Assembly (NCBI RefSeq): GCF_003686955.1 | Contig: NZ_RCVM01000001.1 | Span: forward strand, 62,001-126,000 | DNA: 64,000 bases | Origin: Streptococcus hillyeri | GTDB lineage: Bacteria > Bacillota > Bacilli > Lactobacillales > Streptococcaceae | Direction: 5' to 3' | Shown here: in pieces, positions 12,901 through 22,311 of the stretch | Layout of the letters: every line of letters starts with the position of its first letter | Numbering within the stretch: the first letter of the stretch is position 1 | Made by a program: the position numbers and the translations under genes | Notes under the pieces: model-generated | Seen by the model: the letters and a program-made list of their open reading frames with translations, nothing else | The model's database searches: none | What the model was told of the DNA's origin: nothing

Positions 12901-13616
12901 CAGAAGACATCAAACAAGCCTTAACGGTACTTGAATCAGTAGATGAGCTTAATCAACAATACCGCTCTGCTATTGGCCTACCAACTCTAAGAACGCCTAG
13001 TCAAATCAAGCAATTCTACGAGCCTGTGATGGATACGGATGGTGTGGAAGTGATGGAAGAAGCCAGTGCTGAACGTAAACAAGAAAGGTTAACTTTTGCT
13101 CTACCTGACTTTGGAAATAAGGCTTCACACAGTGCTGCTGCAGTTGGTTCAGCTACCCATGAACTCATGCAACGCCTAGATGTGACTCAACCAATCACCG
13201 AAAAAGCTATCAAGCAAGCTCTTCAAGAAGTGCAAGCGGATAAAGAGGTGAAAGCGAAGGTTAAGGTTGATAAGATTTTAGCCTTCTTTGAAACGGATTT
13301 AGGGCAGGAAATCTTGAGGAATACTGAGAACCTGTATCGTGAAGCGCCTTTTGCTATGCTGACTAAGGATAAGAGTAGCGGTGAAGCATTCGTTGTCCGT
13401 GGGATTGTTGATGGTTATCTTCTCTATGAGGATCATATTGTCCTCTTTGATTATAAGACAGATAAATTCACAGACAGCCAAGTCATTGTCCAACGCTATC
13501 AAAATCAAATGGCCCTTTATGCCCAAGCTCTCAGCCAATCTTATGGGATTGCTAAGGTTGACAAATACCTAGTGTTATTGGGTGGTGAGACTTTTGAAGT
13601 CGTGAAGGTAGACTAA
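9942..13616 (+). CDS. rexA: ATP-dependent helicase/nuclease RexA (AddA-type subunit)
   Basis: 1224 aa UvrD/Rep-type helicase fused to a nuclease domain, the motor subunit of RexAB. Visible motifs are Walker A SASAGSGKTFVMVRRI, Walker B-like VDEYQDNS, motif V TIHKSKGLEFKYVF, motif VI RLLYVGMTRAEKRLYL and the C-terminal nuclease box RGIVDGYLLYEDHIVLFDYKTD. Upstream in-frame ATGs exist from 9909, but GGGAGAGG at 9931 best suits ATG 9939 or 9942. The start overlaps the end of the DUF1349 gene, implying translational coupling. Confidence 0.95.
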   Translation: MRIKPFLTSEEIAARVAEEISSDNPRKLTPEQIEAIYSNGTNILVSASAGSGKTFVMVRRILDMINRGVSVDRLFISTFTVKAAGELKERLQTGLMELLQETTDEETKVYLSEQLALLPTADIGTMDAFTQKLVSQYGYLLGLSPVFRIMADASEQALLRNDVYADLFSDYMTGKDANTFKQLVKNFSGTSKSSNKFRDLVYQIYYFSQATASPKHWLADQFLASNRVPIAEQVETYLADYISPTVLDKVISEALAFFQNHYETVTKEFQKSYKYLTAVEELLDLLNGLDILGPQEYLSDQLEKITALSSQLTMRVGNVKDEELKLFAKEYNQNRPAYLAPFLNAKQALMEATFLTKYQPETMPLLELLRNFVVDFSDQYLQAKIQENAFEFHDIAHFAIEILEEFPEVARSYQDHFHEVMVDEYQDNSHIQERMLELLSNGHNRFMVGDIKQSIYRFRQADPQIFNQKFKLFQENADAGKLILLKENFRSSSEVLDATNDLFSHIMDEEVGDIRYDDLHLLVAGSEQQKEKHPNNKTQLLIYNTDSCETSEEENSDESTISQDEVAIVIKEIIRLHNEQKVPFKDMTLLVRSRTRNDLLLATFEEHGIPLVADGGQSNYLQSLEVMIMLDTLRAINNPLDDYALVSLLRSPMFQFDEDDLARIAIQAKHGDFYDKLELAQERRGAHADLVTDDLKKKLDIFMETFLSWRSLAKRLALYDLIWTIYNDRFYYDYVGALPRAEQRQANLYALALRAHAYEKSGFKGLSRFITMIDRILENDHDLANVEVAPPKNAVQFMTIHKSKGLEFKYVFILGADKPFFNAQTSDQYQDIILSREKGIGIKYQADVKSEFPDAVLPKVQVKLETIPFQANKKEAKIAALSELMRLLYVGMTRAEKRLYLVGKGSQEKLTNKYDGESQNGFIPASLREEMLTFQDWFLAVEAAFGKQDLAFDVVYSDQAELTGDKIGRLEMTEEIHPDDLSQNRQSEDIKQALTVLESVDELNQQYRSAIGLPTLRTPSQIKQFYEPVMDTDGVEVMEEASAERKQERLTFALPDFGNKASHSAAAVGSATHELMQRLDVTQPITEKAIKQALQEVQADKEVKAKVKVDKILAFFETDLGQEILRNTENLYREAPFAMLTKDKSSGEAFVVRGIVDGYLLYEDHIVLFDYKTDKFTDSQVIVQRYQNQMALYAQALSQSYGIAKVDKYLVLLGGETFEVVKVD

Positions 13617-13618
13617 TC

Positions 13619-13648
13619 AAAAAATCGAGCTGTATAGCTCGATTTTTT
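13619..13648. terminator. Bidirectional terminator after rexA
   Basis: AAAAAATCGAGC pairs with GCTCGATTTTTT around a short loop, with T runs on both strands. It can serve rexA and the convergent gene that ends at 13647. Confidence 0.9.
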
Positions 13649-13952
13649 AATGTAAGACAAAGTGTTCGATATGGATATCGTGGTCAGGATAGTTGTTGTG
13701 GAGGTGGTCAGCAATTTCTTCGTAGAGGGCTTTGACTTCCGCAATTTTTTCTGGTTGGTCTGAACCGATATAGTGGAATTGACACTCGATAGTCAAGAAG
13801 AGCTGATGGAAGAGGTCGTTCATTCTTTCTAACTGATCAAGGAGTTCCTGGTCGTTTTGGATAAAATCAGGGATTGCCTTGCGTTCGTCAGCATAGGCAT
13901 CCTTTGGGGTTAATGGGTAGGTACCGTATTCTAGGCATAGTTCATAAGTCAT
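13647..13952 (-). CDS. Small conserved hypothetical protein
   Basis: 101 aa, acidic, predicted mostly helical, no membrane segment. Leu- and Glu-rich helices (DQELLDQLERMNDLFHQLF, IAEVKALYEEIADHLHNN) precede a His-rich tail (HDIHIEHFVLH) that could bind metal. I do not recognise the family. It has its own SD (AAGGAGATATTCCC) and lies convergent to rexA. Real by coding character and signals; function unknown. Confidence 0.7.
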   Translation of the reverse strand: MTYELCLEYGTYPLTPKDAYADERKAIPDFIQNDQELLDQLERMNDLFHQLFLTIECQFHYIGSDQPEKIAEVKALYEEIADHLHNNYPDHDIHIEHFVLH

Positions 13953-14135
13953 GGGAATATCTCCTTGGAATTTCTTACTTCCACTATACCACAGGCGGTG
14001 GGGAATGTGAAACTATCTGCTCTGCTTTTTCCAAAACCAAAAGAAGCATTGAAAGAATATGACATCTGGTAGGTGACTATCCTCTTTGAAAAGAATGCGC
14101 TTTATTTTTGTGAAAAAAACCACAAGCAAAACCCT

Positions 14136-14163
14136 TTGGAAGAGAGTGAAAGCACGGTATAAT
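14136..14163 (+). promoter_or_regulatory. Promoter of trhO
   Basis: TTGGAA (14136-14141), a 16-bp spacer and TATAAT (14158-14163), 40 bp before the gene. Confidence 0.7.
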
Positions 14164-14203
14164 AGAAACCTATTATGAACTCGTATGAGAAAAGGAGACT
14201 AAC

Positions 14204-15190
14204 ATGTCAAACGACATTCGTGTATTACTTTACTATAAATATGTTCCAATTGAAAATGCTAAGGAATATGCTGCTGAGCACCTTGCTTTCTGTAAATCTA
14301 TCGGACTTAAAGGTCGTATCTTAATTGCAGATGAGGGAATCAATGGTACCGTATCTGGTGACTACGAAACCACTCAGAAGTACATGGACTGGGTGCACTC
14401 TGATGAGCGTTTTGCGGATCTCTGGTTTAAAATTGACGAAGAGCCACAAGACGCCTTCAAGAAAATGTTTGTACGTTATAAAAAAGAAATCGTTCACCTT
14501 GGTTTAGAGGACAACGATTTTGATAGTGACATCAATCCTCTTGAAACAACTGGTGAATACCTTAACCCGCAACAATTCAAGGAAGCTCTGCTTGATGAAA
14601 ACACAGTGGTTCTTGACACACGTAATGACTACGAATATGATCTTGGTCACTTCCGTGGCGCAATTCGTCCAGATATCCGTAACTTCCGTGAGTTACCACA
14701 ATGGGTCCGTGATAACAAAGAAAAATTCATGGAAAAACGCGTTGTCGTTTACTGTACAGGTGGTGTCCGCTGTGAGAAATTCTCTGGTTGGATGGTTCGT
14801 GAAGGATTCAAAGATGTTGGTCAGCTCCACGGTGGTATTGTCACTTATGGTAAAGACCCAGAAGTGATGGGTGAACTTTGGGATGGGGCAATGTACGTCT
14901 TTGACGAGCGTATCTCAGTCCCTGTAAATCGTGTGAATCCAACTGTTATCGGTCGTGACCACATTACTGGTGAAGAGTGTGAGCGTTATGTCAACTGTGC
15001 AAACCCATACTGTAACAAACAAATCTTCATGTCAGAAGAAACAGAAAGCAAATACGTTCGTGGTTGTTCAGCAGAATGCCGTGCGCATGAACGTAACCGC
15101 TACGTGGCTGAAAATGGCTTAACACGCCAAGAGTGGGCAACACGTTTAGAAGCGATTGGTGAAACATTGCCAGGAGTGGTTATGGCATAA
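14204..15190 (+). CDS. trhO: tRNA uridine(34) hydroxylase, rhodanese-type TrhO
   Basis: 328 aa. TrhO (YceA family) hydroxylates the wobble uridine of certain tRNAs to ho5U. The order is an acylphosphatase-like N-terminal domain ([17 protein letters not shown]), then a rhodanese domain with the active-site loop [17 protein letters not shown] near residue 185, then a Cys-rich tail with [15 protein letters not shown] and [14 protein letters not shown] that probably binds zinc. Strong SD (AAAAGGAG). Monocistronic. Confidence 0.9.
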   Translation: MSNDIRVLLYYKYVPIENAKEYAAEHLAFCKSIGLKGRILIADEGINGTVSGDYETTQKYMDWVHSDERFADLWFKIDEEPQDAFKKMFVRYKKEIVHLGLEDNDFDSDINPLETTGEYLNPQQFKEALLDENTVVLDTRNDYEYDLGHFRGAIRPDIRNFRELPQWVRDNKEKFMEKRVVVYCTGGVRCEKFSGWMVREGFKDVGQLHGGIVTYGKDPEVMGELWDGAMYVFDERISVPVNRVNPTVIGRDHITGEECERYVNCANPYCNKQIFMSEETESKYVRGCSAECRAHERNRYVAENGLTRQEWATRLEAIGETLPGVVMA

Positions 15191-15207
15191 AGTAAAAAAT
15201 TAAAACT

Positions 15208-15258
15208 GAGATGGACATTCATGAGAGCTGAGCAATCATGAGTGTTTGTCTCTTTTTT
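15208..15258 (+). terminator. Terminator after trhO
   Basis: An interrupted stem (GAGA, ACA, TCATGA with TCATGA, TGT, TCTC) followed by TTTTTT. Confidence 0.7.
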
Positions 15259-15337
15259 GTTTTTATCTCAATAATTTTTAATGCAGAATGTCAAAAATGC
15301 TATAATAAGTTTTAACGTAATCAAAGGAGATGGAGAC

Positions 15338-16264
15338 ATGAGATTAGAAAAGGCACCTTTGGCAACTTCTGGACTGATTTTAGGATTGTTAGGGTTGGGA
15401 AATTTGTTAAAAGAATTTTCTGTTTTGGCAACTGCCGTATGTGCTATTGTGGCGGTGCTGTTATGGTTATACTTGTTTTATTCGATGTTGTCCGATCGTA
15501 AAAGTGTTCAAAACCAGTGGCGAAGTTCTCTTGTGCAATCAGTTTTTACGACTTTTTTCATGTCAGGTTTGCTCAGTTTGACTTATTTGAAGCATTTCTT
15601 TGGGGGTTATGAACCAATTGCTGAGCTCTTGAAACCGCTGTGGTTTATATGGCTAGTAGCATTAATCGGTCATATGGTACTCTTTTCTAAGAAGTATCTC
15701 CTTAACTTATCACTCCAAAACGTTTTTCCCTCATGGACAGTCCTTTATGTTGGTATTGGTGTGGCAGCTTTAACAGCACCACTCAGTCAACAATTTTTCA
15801 TAGGAAAACTTATTGTAATTTATGGCATTGTGGCAACTATTTTAGTTTTACCGCTCATTTTCTATCGGTTGAAAAAGCATCCGCTGGAAACAGCGATGAA
15901 ACCAAACACGGCAACAATTTGTGCCCCATTTTCTCTTGTCACAGCAGCTTACGTTAGCAATGTTGAAACTCCTAATAAGCTAGTTTTAGGAATTTTATTG
16001 GTAGCAGCACAGCTTTTCTATTTTTATATCTTGCTCCAATTACCCAAACTGCTTAAACGACGGTTCACACCAGCTTTCTCAGCTTTTACCTTTCCATTGG
16101 TCATTTCTGCGACAGCTCTAAAAAGTAGTGTCAAGATACTGGTTTTACCTGTGCCAAGTATCTGGCAGATGTTAGTCTTATTTGAAATAATTGTAGCCAC
16201 ATTTATGGTTAGTTACGTTTTGATGGGTTATATTGGATTTTTGACGGGGCAAAAGCTACGCTAG
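15338..16264 (+). CDS. TDT-family (TehA/SLAC1-like) membrane transporter
   Basis: 308 aa with about ten hydrophobic segments. APLATSGLILGLLGLGNLL at the N-terminus is the usual opening of the tellurite-resistance/dicarboxylate (TDT) family, whose characterised members are anion channels or carriers. The internal tract PNTATICAPFSLVTAAYV also fits. The substrate cannot be told. An upstream in-frame ATG exists at 15281, but AAAGGAG before the 15338 ATG fits better; TATAAT lies near 15301. Confidence 0.82.
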   Translation: MRLEKAPLATSGLILGLLGLGNLLKEFSVLATAVCAIVAVLLWLYLFYSMLSDRKSVQNQWRSSLVQSVFTTFFMSGLLSLTYLKHFFGGYEPIAELLKPLWFIWLVALIGHMVLFSKKYLLNLSLQNVFPSWTVLYVGIGVAALTAPLSQQFFIGKLIVIYGIVATILVLPLIFYRLKKHPLETAMKPNTATICAPFSLVTAAYVSNVETPNKLVLGILLVAAQLFYFYILLQLPKLLKRRFTPAFSAFTFPLVISATALKSSVKILVLPVPSIWQMLVLFEIIVATFMVSYVLMGYIGFLTGQKLR

Positions 16265-16270
16265 AAGCAT

Positions 16271-16295
16271 AAAAAGCACGAAAACGTGCTTTTTT
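16271..16295. terminator. Bidirectional terminator between TDT gene and gatD
   Basis: AAAAAGCACG, AAAA loop, CGTGCTTTTT. It serves both convergent genes. Confidence 0.9.
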
Positions 16296-17082
16296 ACTTT
16301 TCAAATTCTGCCTTGCTTTTAACGTCTCCGTATTCTTCAGCGACTTCTAGGCTGAGAATATCTTGATAGCTAGGCAAGGTGATATCCTGACCGTATTTAT
16401 TACGAAGTGCTGTTGTGACTAAGCGATAGGCTAAGTTAGCATTGCGTGACAGAATAGGACCGTGGAAATAGGAACCATATACGTTTTTGTAGTGGACACC
16501 TTCAGTACCATCTTCGTTATTATTTCCTTTACCATAAATCACTTTACCAAGTGGCTTTTCATCATCTGAGAGGAAGGTGCGGCCTTGATGGTTTTCAAAC
16601 CCGTAGTAGGTTTCGTTAAATTCTTCATTGTGAATTTTGACATCACCGATAAAACGATTATTTTCCTGATTGAGGGTATAATGCCCCATCACTCCAATGC
16701 CATCAATGCGAACACCATTTGCCTGAATATAATATTGTCCGAGTAACTGGAAGCCACCACAGATGGCTAGGATAACCTTGTCATTTTGAATGAAACGGTC
16801 AATTGGTTCACGTTTGCTTGGTAAGTCTTTGGCAACGATTGATTGTTCATAGTCTTGCCCACCACCGAAGAAAACCATATCGTAGTAATTGTCATCAAAT
16901 TCATCACCGACAGACACAATATCAAAGGTCATTTTTGCCCCTAATTTTTCCCCGACGTACTTCATCATGAGAACATTTCCATTATCACCATAAGTATTGA
17001 GGAGATTTCCGTAGAGATGGGCGACATTGAGCTCGTATTGGTAATCCTTGTCGGCAGGAGATTGTAGTGAGGTATAAGTCAT
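16294..17082 (-). CDS. gatD: Lipid II isoglutaminyl synthase, glutamine amidotransferase subunit GatD
   Basis: 262 aa, normal for GatD. With MurT it amidates the D-Glu of lipid II to D-isoglutamine, which streptococci need for peptidoglycan cross-linking. GatD supplies ammonia from glutamine. The class I amidotransferase nucleophile is visible in [16 protein letters not shown], and a catalytic-type His is plausible in ENHQGRTF or the later [10 protein letters not shown]. The ATG overlaps the murT stop by one base (TAATG), so the two are translationally coupled. Confidence 0.93.
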   Translation of the reverse strand: MTYTSLQSPADKDYQYELNVAHLYGNLLNTYGDNGNVLMMKYVGEKLGAKMTFDIVSVGDEFDDNYYDMVFFGGGQDYEQSIVAKDLPSKREPIDRFIQNDKVILAICGGFQLLGQYYIQANGVRIDGIGVMGHYTLNQENNRFIGDVKIHNEEFNETYYGFENHQGRTFLSDDEKPLGKVIYGKGNNNEDGTEGVHYKNVYGSYFHGPILSRNANLAYRLVTTALRNKYGQDITLPSYQDILSLEVAEEYGDVKSKAEFEK

Positions 17083-18425
17083 TAGTTCATCTCCTTTCCA
17101 ACAGCATGGCGCTGAGCTAAGAGCTCTCGGAATTCTAGCATAGCAGTGTAAGTAGCAAGAATATAAGCATAATCACTCTCTTGATTTTCAATCAAGGTCA
17201 TAATGTCTTCCAGTTTCTCAGCTTGGGTAATTTTAGTTTCATTGTAACCAGTCACGCGCAAGCGACGAGCAATTTCAGAATGACGAACACCACCAGCGTT
17301 GATTTCTGTAATATCCATCTCATTGATGAGTTCAAAATTAGCATCCCAAATCCAACTGGTATCAATGCCATCAGCATAGTTTGCATTGAGAAGGACTGAC
17401 AAGCTAAAAGGATAATCAGCTAGTTTAATCATCTCGAGAGCTTGGCTTGCTCCGACCGGATTTTTAATGAGAACCAGTGTACATGATTTGTTACCAATCT
17501 TAAAGGTTTCTTGACGTCCAAAAACGGCACGAGATTTGTCAAAACCAGCCTTGATTTTCTCTGGAGATACCCCGAAATATTCAGCGACAGAGACAGCGGC
17601 AAGGGCATTGTAGATATTATAAAGTCCCCCGACATTGATTTTGTAATCCTGCCCATCAATGACAAATTCAGAAGCAGTATTGGTGATTGTTTTTAGTTCT
17701 GTTAATTTGTAATTGAGTTCAGGTCGTTTGAAGTTACAGTTGGGACAGATATAGTCACCTAGATTCGCATAGGTATTAAGAGTGTACTGCAGGATGCCTT
17801 CACAGTTTGGACAGACAATTCCTTCTGTGTTGTAGTGGGCCAAAGCTGGCGCAGCTTTTTCAGTATCAAAACCGTAAAATTGAACGGGATTTACCACTTT
17901 TTTAGAATTGAAAAGTGGGCTGTCGCCATTAGCCAAAATCGTCGCTTGAGGTGCTTTTGCTGCACCATCTAAAATCATTTGGTAAGTGGTATAAATCTCT
18001 CCATAGCGATCCATCTGGTCACGGAAAATATTGGTAAAGACGAAAAGGCTTGGTGTGATGTATTCGGTAATCTTTGGAAGGCTAGCTTCGTCAATTTCGA
18101 GCACCGCAATTTTTTTACCAGATTTTCCTTTTTTAGCAGTTAAAAAAGTTGACGTAATCCCTGTAATCATATTAGCACCGCTTGGGTTAGTCACAATCTC
18201 TCCGAAGGCTTCTTTGAGAATACCGACAGTGAGAGCAGTTGTGAGAGTTTTACCATTAGTGCCTGTGACAACAACGATTTCATAATCTTGAGCTAAGCTA
18301 TTTAAAATATCTTTATCAAATTTAAGGGCAATTTTTCCAGGAAGCGTTGAACCGCGTCCCAATTTTGAAAGGATAAAATGAGCTGATTTACCAGCTAAAA
18401 TTCCTAGAGTTGTTTTTATAGTCAT
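17082..18425 (-). CDS. murT: Lipid II isoglutaminyl synthase, ligase subunit MurT
   Basis: 447 aa Mur-ligase-like ATPase. It shows the ATP loop [15 protein letters not shown], then a small zinc-ribbon insertion with two CPNC pairs (CPNCEGIL and [10 protein letters not shown]) characteristic of MurT, and a C-terminal DUF1727 domain. It activates the D-Glu carboxylate for amidation by GatD. Another ATG lies 6 bp upstream (18431); I chose the one giving [13 protein letters not shown], which fits homologues as I recall them. Neither has a clear SD. Divergent from cdaA across a promoter region of about 95 bp. Confidence 0.92.
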   Translation of the reverse strand: MTIKTTLGILAGKSAHFILSKLGRGSTLPGKIALKFDKDILNSLAQDYEIVVVTGTNGKTLTTALTVGILKEAFGEIVTNPSGANMITGITSTFLTAKKGKSGKKIAVLEIDEASLPKITEYITPSLFVFTNIFRDQMDRYGEIYTTYQMILDGAAKAPQATILANGDSPLFNSKKVVNPVQFYGFDTEKAAPALAHYNTEGIVCPNCEGILQYTLNTYANLGDYICPNCNFKRPELNYKLTELKTITNTASEFVIDGQDYKINVGGLYNIYNALAAVSVAEYFGVSPEKIKAGFDKSRAVFGRQETFKIGNKSCTLVLIKNPVGASQALEMIKLADYPFSLSVLLNANYADGIDTSWIWDANFELINEMDITEINAGGVRHSEIARRLRVTGYNETKITQAEKLEDIMTLIENQESDYAYILATYTAMLEFRELLAQRHAVGKEMN

Positions 18426-18523
18426 GAGCATATTTTACCATAAAAGATGTAGAGAGTTAAGGAAAAATGGTCTGATTTGTGCTATAATTAAGAAAGAATT
18501 TTTGAAAGAACAAGTGACGACAG

Positions 18524-19372
18524 ATGAAATTATTATCACATATTGATGCTAATTATTGGGCATCACTGGTTTCAAGTCCTTGGGTTTTGGCGATTAATAT
18601 CTTAGATATTGTCATTGTTGCCTATTTGATTTACCGTTCGATAAAAGCCTTGGCGGGAACCAAGGTGATGACACTTATTCAAGGAACGGTATTTTTTGTT
18701 CTGACCAAATTTGTGGCAGAATGGCTAGGCTTTGCGACGATTTCTTATTTGATGAATCAAGTCATTACCTATGGAATTATCGCAGGTGTCGTGATTTTTG
18801 CTCCTGAGATTAGGGCAGGATTGGAACGCTTTGGACGAGCTACGAATGTTTTTATTGGGACACAGGTTGTTAAAGATGAGGAAAAAGTGATTGAGGCTTT
18901 GGTCAAGTCAGTCGCTTATATGAGTCCTCGGAAAATTGGGGCTCTGATGTCCATTGAGGGCACACAGACCTTAAGAGAGTATAAAATGAGTGGGATTCCC
19001 CTCAATGCTGATATCTCAAGCCAGCTTCTTATCAATATCTTTATCCCCAACACCCCATTGCATGATGGTGCTGTCATTATTGAAGGAAATAAAGTAGCTA
19101 CTGCATGTTCCTATCTCCCACTCTCAGAATCTCAAGCCATTTCTAAAGAATTTGGGACAAGACATAGAGCAGCAATCGGTTTATCAGAACATTCAGATGC
19201 TTTAACCGTCATCGTCTCAGAAGAAACGGGGGCCATTTCGGTTGCTTACAAGGATAACTTTATCCATGATTTAAGTGTTGAAAAATTCGAAGCCTTGCTC
19301 AGAAGTCTTTTGGTTACTGAGGAAGTTCAAGAGAGTTTCTGGAAACGGTGGTTTGGAGGTAAGAAGGTATGA
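18524..19372 (+). CDS. cdaA: Diadenylate cyclase CdaA (DacA)
   Basis: 282 aa. Makes cyclic di-AMP from two ATP. Three N-terminal membrane helices (about residues 20-90) precede the DAC domain with its two signature motifs: DGA in NTPLHDGAVII (181-183) and RHR in GTRHRAAIGLSE (213-215). First gene of the conserved cdaA-cdaR-glmM cluster, driven by an extended -10 (TGCTATAAT) near 18480. It overlaps cdaR by 4 bp (ATGA). Confidence 0.96.
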   Translation: MKLLSHIDANYWASLVSSPWVLAINILDIVIVAYLIYRSIKALAGTKVMTLIQGTVFFVLTKFVAEWLGFATISYLMNQVITYGIIAGVVIFAPEIRAGLERFGRATNVFIGTQVVKDEEKVIEALVKSVAYMSPRKIGALMSIEGTQTLREYKMSGIPLNADISSQLLINIFIPNTPLHDGAVIIEGNKVATACSYLPLSESQAISKEFGTRHRAAIGLSEHSDALTVIVSEETGAISVAYKDNFIHDLSVEKFEALLRSLLVTEEVQESFWKRWFGGKKV

Positions 19373-20331
19373 GAAAACGACTTTTTACAAAAAACTCTGG
19401 TATCGGGCTCGTTTCGTTATTATTTGCCCTGTTGCTTTTTTTTGCAGCAACATCTAGTAACTATAACAGCACTCAAGGGCAGTTTGATCGAACCACAGAG
19501 ACTTACAGTCATACCTTAGAAAATATTCCGATTGATATTAAATATGATAGTGATAAATACTTTATTTCAGGTTATTCTTATGAAACGGAAGTGTACCTCA
19601 CTTCAACCAATCGTTTGAAGCTTGATTCAGAGATTAATAAGTCAACACGAACTTTTAAAGTTGTTGCCGATTTGACCAATTTGAGCGAAGGGACAAGTAA
19701 GGTAACGCTTCAAGTGAAAGATTTACCAGATGATGTCTCTGCAACAGTTTCTCCAGTCAGTATGTCGGTTACCATTGGTAAGAAAAAAACAGAAACATTT
19801 CCTGTGAGAGTTGAATTGACTGAGGACCAGTTTGAAGATGGTTATGCATTGGAGTCTTATGAATTAAGCTTAACAAAGGTCAAAGTCACAAGTGATGAGA
19901 CAAATATTGGTCAAATTGACCATGTGGTGGCTGCTCTTCCAGATGGAACGCGACTTGATGAGGATTATAACGATGGTGTAACCCTACAGGCAGTTTCTCA
20001 AAATGGTATGATTTTACCAGCAGTCGTTGAACCTGCTAGTGCAAATCTGAAAATCAAAGTCAAACCAGTGACGAAAACTGTTCCTATCAGGGTTGAGTAT
20101 ATCGGTAATATGAGCAGTGAAGTATCAGATATAAAATATGGCTTATCCTTTGATAAGGCAGTGATTCAAGGAACTCAAAAAGCAATAGAGTCTATAGATG
20201 AACTGGTTATCTTTGTTGATATCACTGATTTAAAAGAATCAGCGATTCACACCATGCCTCTTGAAGCAGACGGTGTCAGTGTAACACCAGAAGTAGTAGA
20301 TGTGACACTTAATGTTGTGAAGAAGAAATAG
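19369..20331 (+). CDS. cdaR: CdaA regulator CdaR (YbbR-domain protein)
   Basis: 320 aa. One N-terminal membrane anchor (GLVSLLFALLLFFAATS, residues 12-28), then extracytoplasmic YbbR repeats of about 80 residues each, visible as recurring VKVTSDETNIGQIDHV-type segments. In Firmicutes CdaR binds and modulates CdaA. The start overlaps the cdaA stop. The next gene, glmM, lies 480 bp further on behind repeat elements, whereas in many Firmicutes it follows closely. Confidence 0.93.
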   Translation: MRKRLFTKNSGIGLVSLLFALLLFFAATSSNYNSTQGQFDRTTETYSHTLENIPIDIKYDSDKYFISGYSYETEVYLTSTNRLKLDSEINKSTRTFKVVADLTNLSEGTSKVTLQVKDLPDDVSATVSPVSMSVTIGKKKTETFPVRVELTEDQFEDGYALESYELSLTKVKVTSDETNIGQIDHVVAALPDGTRLDEDYNDGVTLQAVSQNGMILPAVVEPASANLKIKVKPVTKTVPIRVEYIGNMSSEVSDIKYGLSFDKAVIQGTQKAIESIDELVIFVDITDLKESAIHTMPLEADGVSVTPEVVDVTLNVVKKK

Positions 20332-20460
20332 TTTAGTTATCTTTTTGACACACAGAAAGTTTAGACTAAGATGGTATTTATAAGAGTGGATTTTCATAAA
20401 AGGGAGTTTAGGCTCCTGATTGTGTGAAAATTATGTCGACATTCTTATGGAAACTTGAAG

Positions 20461-20500
20461 GGTAATGAGGTTGTTAGGCTAGACATTTGAACTCAGTCTA
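20461..20500 (+). repeat. 40-bp direct repeat, copy 1 (partial element)
   Basis: Identical base for base to 20673-20712. It holds only the left part (outer-stem strand and hairpin 1) of the element found intact before glmM, so it looks like a truncated copy. Confidence 0.85.
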
Positions 20501-20536
20501 CGCCTCAAACTTTTCGCAAGAGAATTTAATTAGTAA

Positions 20537-20665
20537 TATAATAGAAAATTAGAGAAAGGAAATGTTTGATACCAGCTAATTGTGGTTGGAATTGAACACG
20601 GGACGCTAAAAAAAGTGTCTTATTTCCGAAGTGATTTAGCCAATAACTGGCAAAAAATTAATATA
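20537..20665 (+). promoter_or_regulatory. Internal glmM promoter and weaker structured segment
   Basis: TATAAT (20537-20542) could give glmM its own promoter; the -35 is poor. An AGAAAGG then starts a roughly 100-nt foldable stretch: CCAG (20572-20575) can pair with CTGG (20647-20650), and GACGC (20602-20606) with GTGTC (20615-20619). It contains ATTGAACACG, close to ATTGAACACGCC in the copy near 57650. Possibly a second, diverged element in tandem with the next. Confidence 0.35.
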
Positions 20666-20669
20666 AAAG

Positions 20670-20812
20670 AAAGGTAATGAGGTTGTTAGGCTAGACATTT
20701 GAACTCAGTCTAAAAGCGTCGAGAAAATGATAAACTCTCCTAGTGTCTCTAGGACACTTCGTTGAGTTTCCTATTTTCTTCTCGCTTTCTTAACGACCTC
20801 TGTATCATAAAG
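20670..20812 (+). promoter_or_regulatory. Structured leader between SD-like site and glmM start (element B)
   Basis: AAAGG (20670-20674), then an outer 10-bp stem GAGGTTGTTA (20679-20688) with TAACGACCTC (20791-20800). It encloses hairpin 1, TAGAC (20692-20696) with GTCTA (20708-20712), and a long hairpin 2: AAAGC with GCTTT, GAGAA with TTCTC, AAACTC (20732-20737) with GAGTTT (20764-20769), and AGTGTC (20742-20747) with GACACT (20753-20758). TGTATCATAAAG follows and then the ATG. Folding would leave about 16 unpaired nt between AAAGG and AUG. Confidence 0.6.
20673..20712 (+). repeat. 40-bp direct repeat, copy 2
   Basis: Exact second copy of 20461-20500, offset 212 bp. It forms the 5' part of the intact structured leader of glmM. 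Confidence 0.9.
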
Positions 20813-22165
20813 ATGGGTAAATATTTTGGGACGGATGGTGTCCGTGGTGAAGCTAATGTTGAATTGACGCCAGAATTGGCTTTTAAGCTTGGGCGTTTTG
20901 GTGGTTACGTTCTTAGTCAGCATGAGACAGGGCGTCCGAAAGTTTTTGTGGCGCGTGACACACGTATTTCAGGTGAGATGCTTGAGTCTGCTTTGATTGC
21001 AGGTTTGCTTTCAGTTGGTATTGAAGTTTATAAGCTAGGTGTTTTAGCGACACCAGGTGTTTCTTATTTGGTGCGTACGGAAAATGCTAGCGCAGGAGTC
21101 ATGATTTCAGCTAGTCACAACCCAGCATTGGATAATGGAATCAAATTCTTTGGTGGTGATGGGTTTAAGTTAGCTGATGATCAAGAAGCAGAGATTGAAG
21201 AACTTCTTGATGCTGCAGAAGACACTCTCCCACGTCCATCAGCAGAAGGGCTAGGAACTCTTGTTGACTATCCGGAAGGGCTTCGTAAATATGAAAAATT
21301 CATGGTTTCAACGGGACTTTCTTTAGATGGCATGAAGGTTGCCCTTGATACGGCAAATGGTGCTGCGGCAGCTTCGGCACGCAATATTTTCTTGGATTTA
21401 GGTGCAGAAATTACGGTGATAGGTGATAAACCTGACGGGCTTAATATCAATGCTGGTGTCGGTTCAACTCACCCTGAACAATTGCAAGAAGTGGTGAAAG
21501 AATCTGGCTCTGCTATTGGCCTTGCCTTTGATGGTGATAGTGATCGTCTGATCGCTGTTGATGAAAATGGGGAGATTGTTGACGGTGATAAAATCATGTA
21601 CATTATCGGTAAGTACATGTCTGAAAAAGGTCAGTTGGCACAAAATACCATTGTCACGACAGTCATGTCCAACCTTGGTTTCCATAAGGCGCTTGATCGC
21701 GAGGGAATTGCTAAGGCTGTAACGGCTGTTGGTGACCGATATGTGGTCGAAGAAATGCGTAAAAATGGCTATAATCTCGGTGGTGAGCAGTCTGGTCATG
21801 TGATTATCATGGATTATAACACGACTGGTGATGGGCAATTAACAGCAATTCAGTTGACAAAAGTGATGCAAGAAACTGGGAAATCTCTTTCTGAGTTGGC
21901 TTCTGAAGTGACGATTTACCCGCAAAAATTGGTTAATATCCGTGTTGAAAATAGCATGAAAGATAAGGCGATGGAAGTCCCAGCTATTGCAGCTATCATT
22001 GAAAAAATGGAAAACGAAATGAATGGCAATGGTCGCATCTTGGTACGTCCAAGTGGAACTGAGCCTTTGCTCCGTGTCATGGCAGAAGCACCAACACATG
22101 AGCAAGTAGATTACTACGTTGACACCATTGCAGATGTTGTCCGTGTAGAAATTGGAATTGATTAA
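20813..22165 (+). CDS. glmM: Phosphoglucosamine mutase GlmM
   Basis: 450 aa. Converts glucosamine-6-P to glucosamine-1-P for UDP-GlcNAc and peptidoglycan. The phosphoserine loop is MISASHNP (Ser101), the metal loop is AFDGDSDR, and the C-terminal phosphate-binding loop is [12 protein letters not shown]. The native N-terminus is [12 protein letters not shown]; an in-frame TTG at 20762 would add 17 atypical residues and is rejected. The ATG has no SD directly before it; the nearest AAAGG is about 138 nt upstream across element B. Third member of the cdaA-cdaR-glmM cluster. Confidence 0.96.
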   Translation: MGKYFGTDGVRGEANVELTPELAFKLGRFGGYVLSQHETGRPKVFVARDTRISGEMLESALIAGLLSVGIEVYKLGVLATPGVSYLVRTENASAGVMISASHNPALDNGIKFFGGDGFKLADDQEAEIEELLDAAEDTLPRPSAEGLGTLVDYPEGLRKYEKFMVSTGLSLDGMKVALDTANGAAAASARNIFLDLGAEITVIGDKPDGLNINAGVGSTHPEQLQEVVKESGSAIGLAFDGDSDRLIAVDENGEIVDGDKIMYIIGKYMSEKGQLAQNTIVTTVMSNLGFHKALDREGIAKAVTAVGDRYVVEEMRKNGYNLGGEQSGHVIIMDYNTTGDGQLTAIQLTKVMQETGKSLSELASEVTIYPQKLVNIRVENSMKDKAMEVPAIAAIIEKMENEMNGNGRILVRPSGTEPLLRVMAEAPTHEQVDYYVDTIADVVRVEIGID

Positions 22166-22174
22166 TAGGAATTG

Positions 22175-22200
22175 AAAGGTTGGTATTGCCCAGCCTTTTT
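22175..22200 (+). terminator. Terminator after glmM
   Basis: AAAGGTTGG pairs with CCAGCCTTT (one G-U pair) and is followed by T residues. Confidence 0.75.
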
Positions 22201-22311
22201 ACTATGGTGTATAGGATATTTTCGTTTTAGGATTGTTTCAGATGTTAGCTCTGCCTTTTTCCAAATCTATGATATAATAGAAGAAATCTAACAAAGAAAA
22301 GAGAAATTGAA

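Noticed and set aside
13874-14062. 62-codon ORF on the plus strand
   Set aside because: Antisense to the start of the small hypothetical gene; composition not coding-like.
20762-20812. In-frame TTG extension of glmM by 17 residues
   Set aside because: The added residues are unlike GlmM N-termini, and the stretch is the 3' arm of the structured element.
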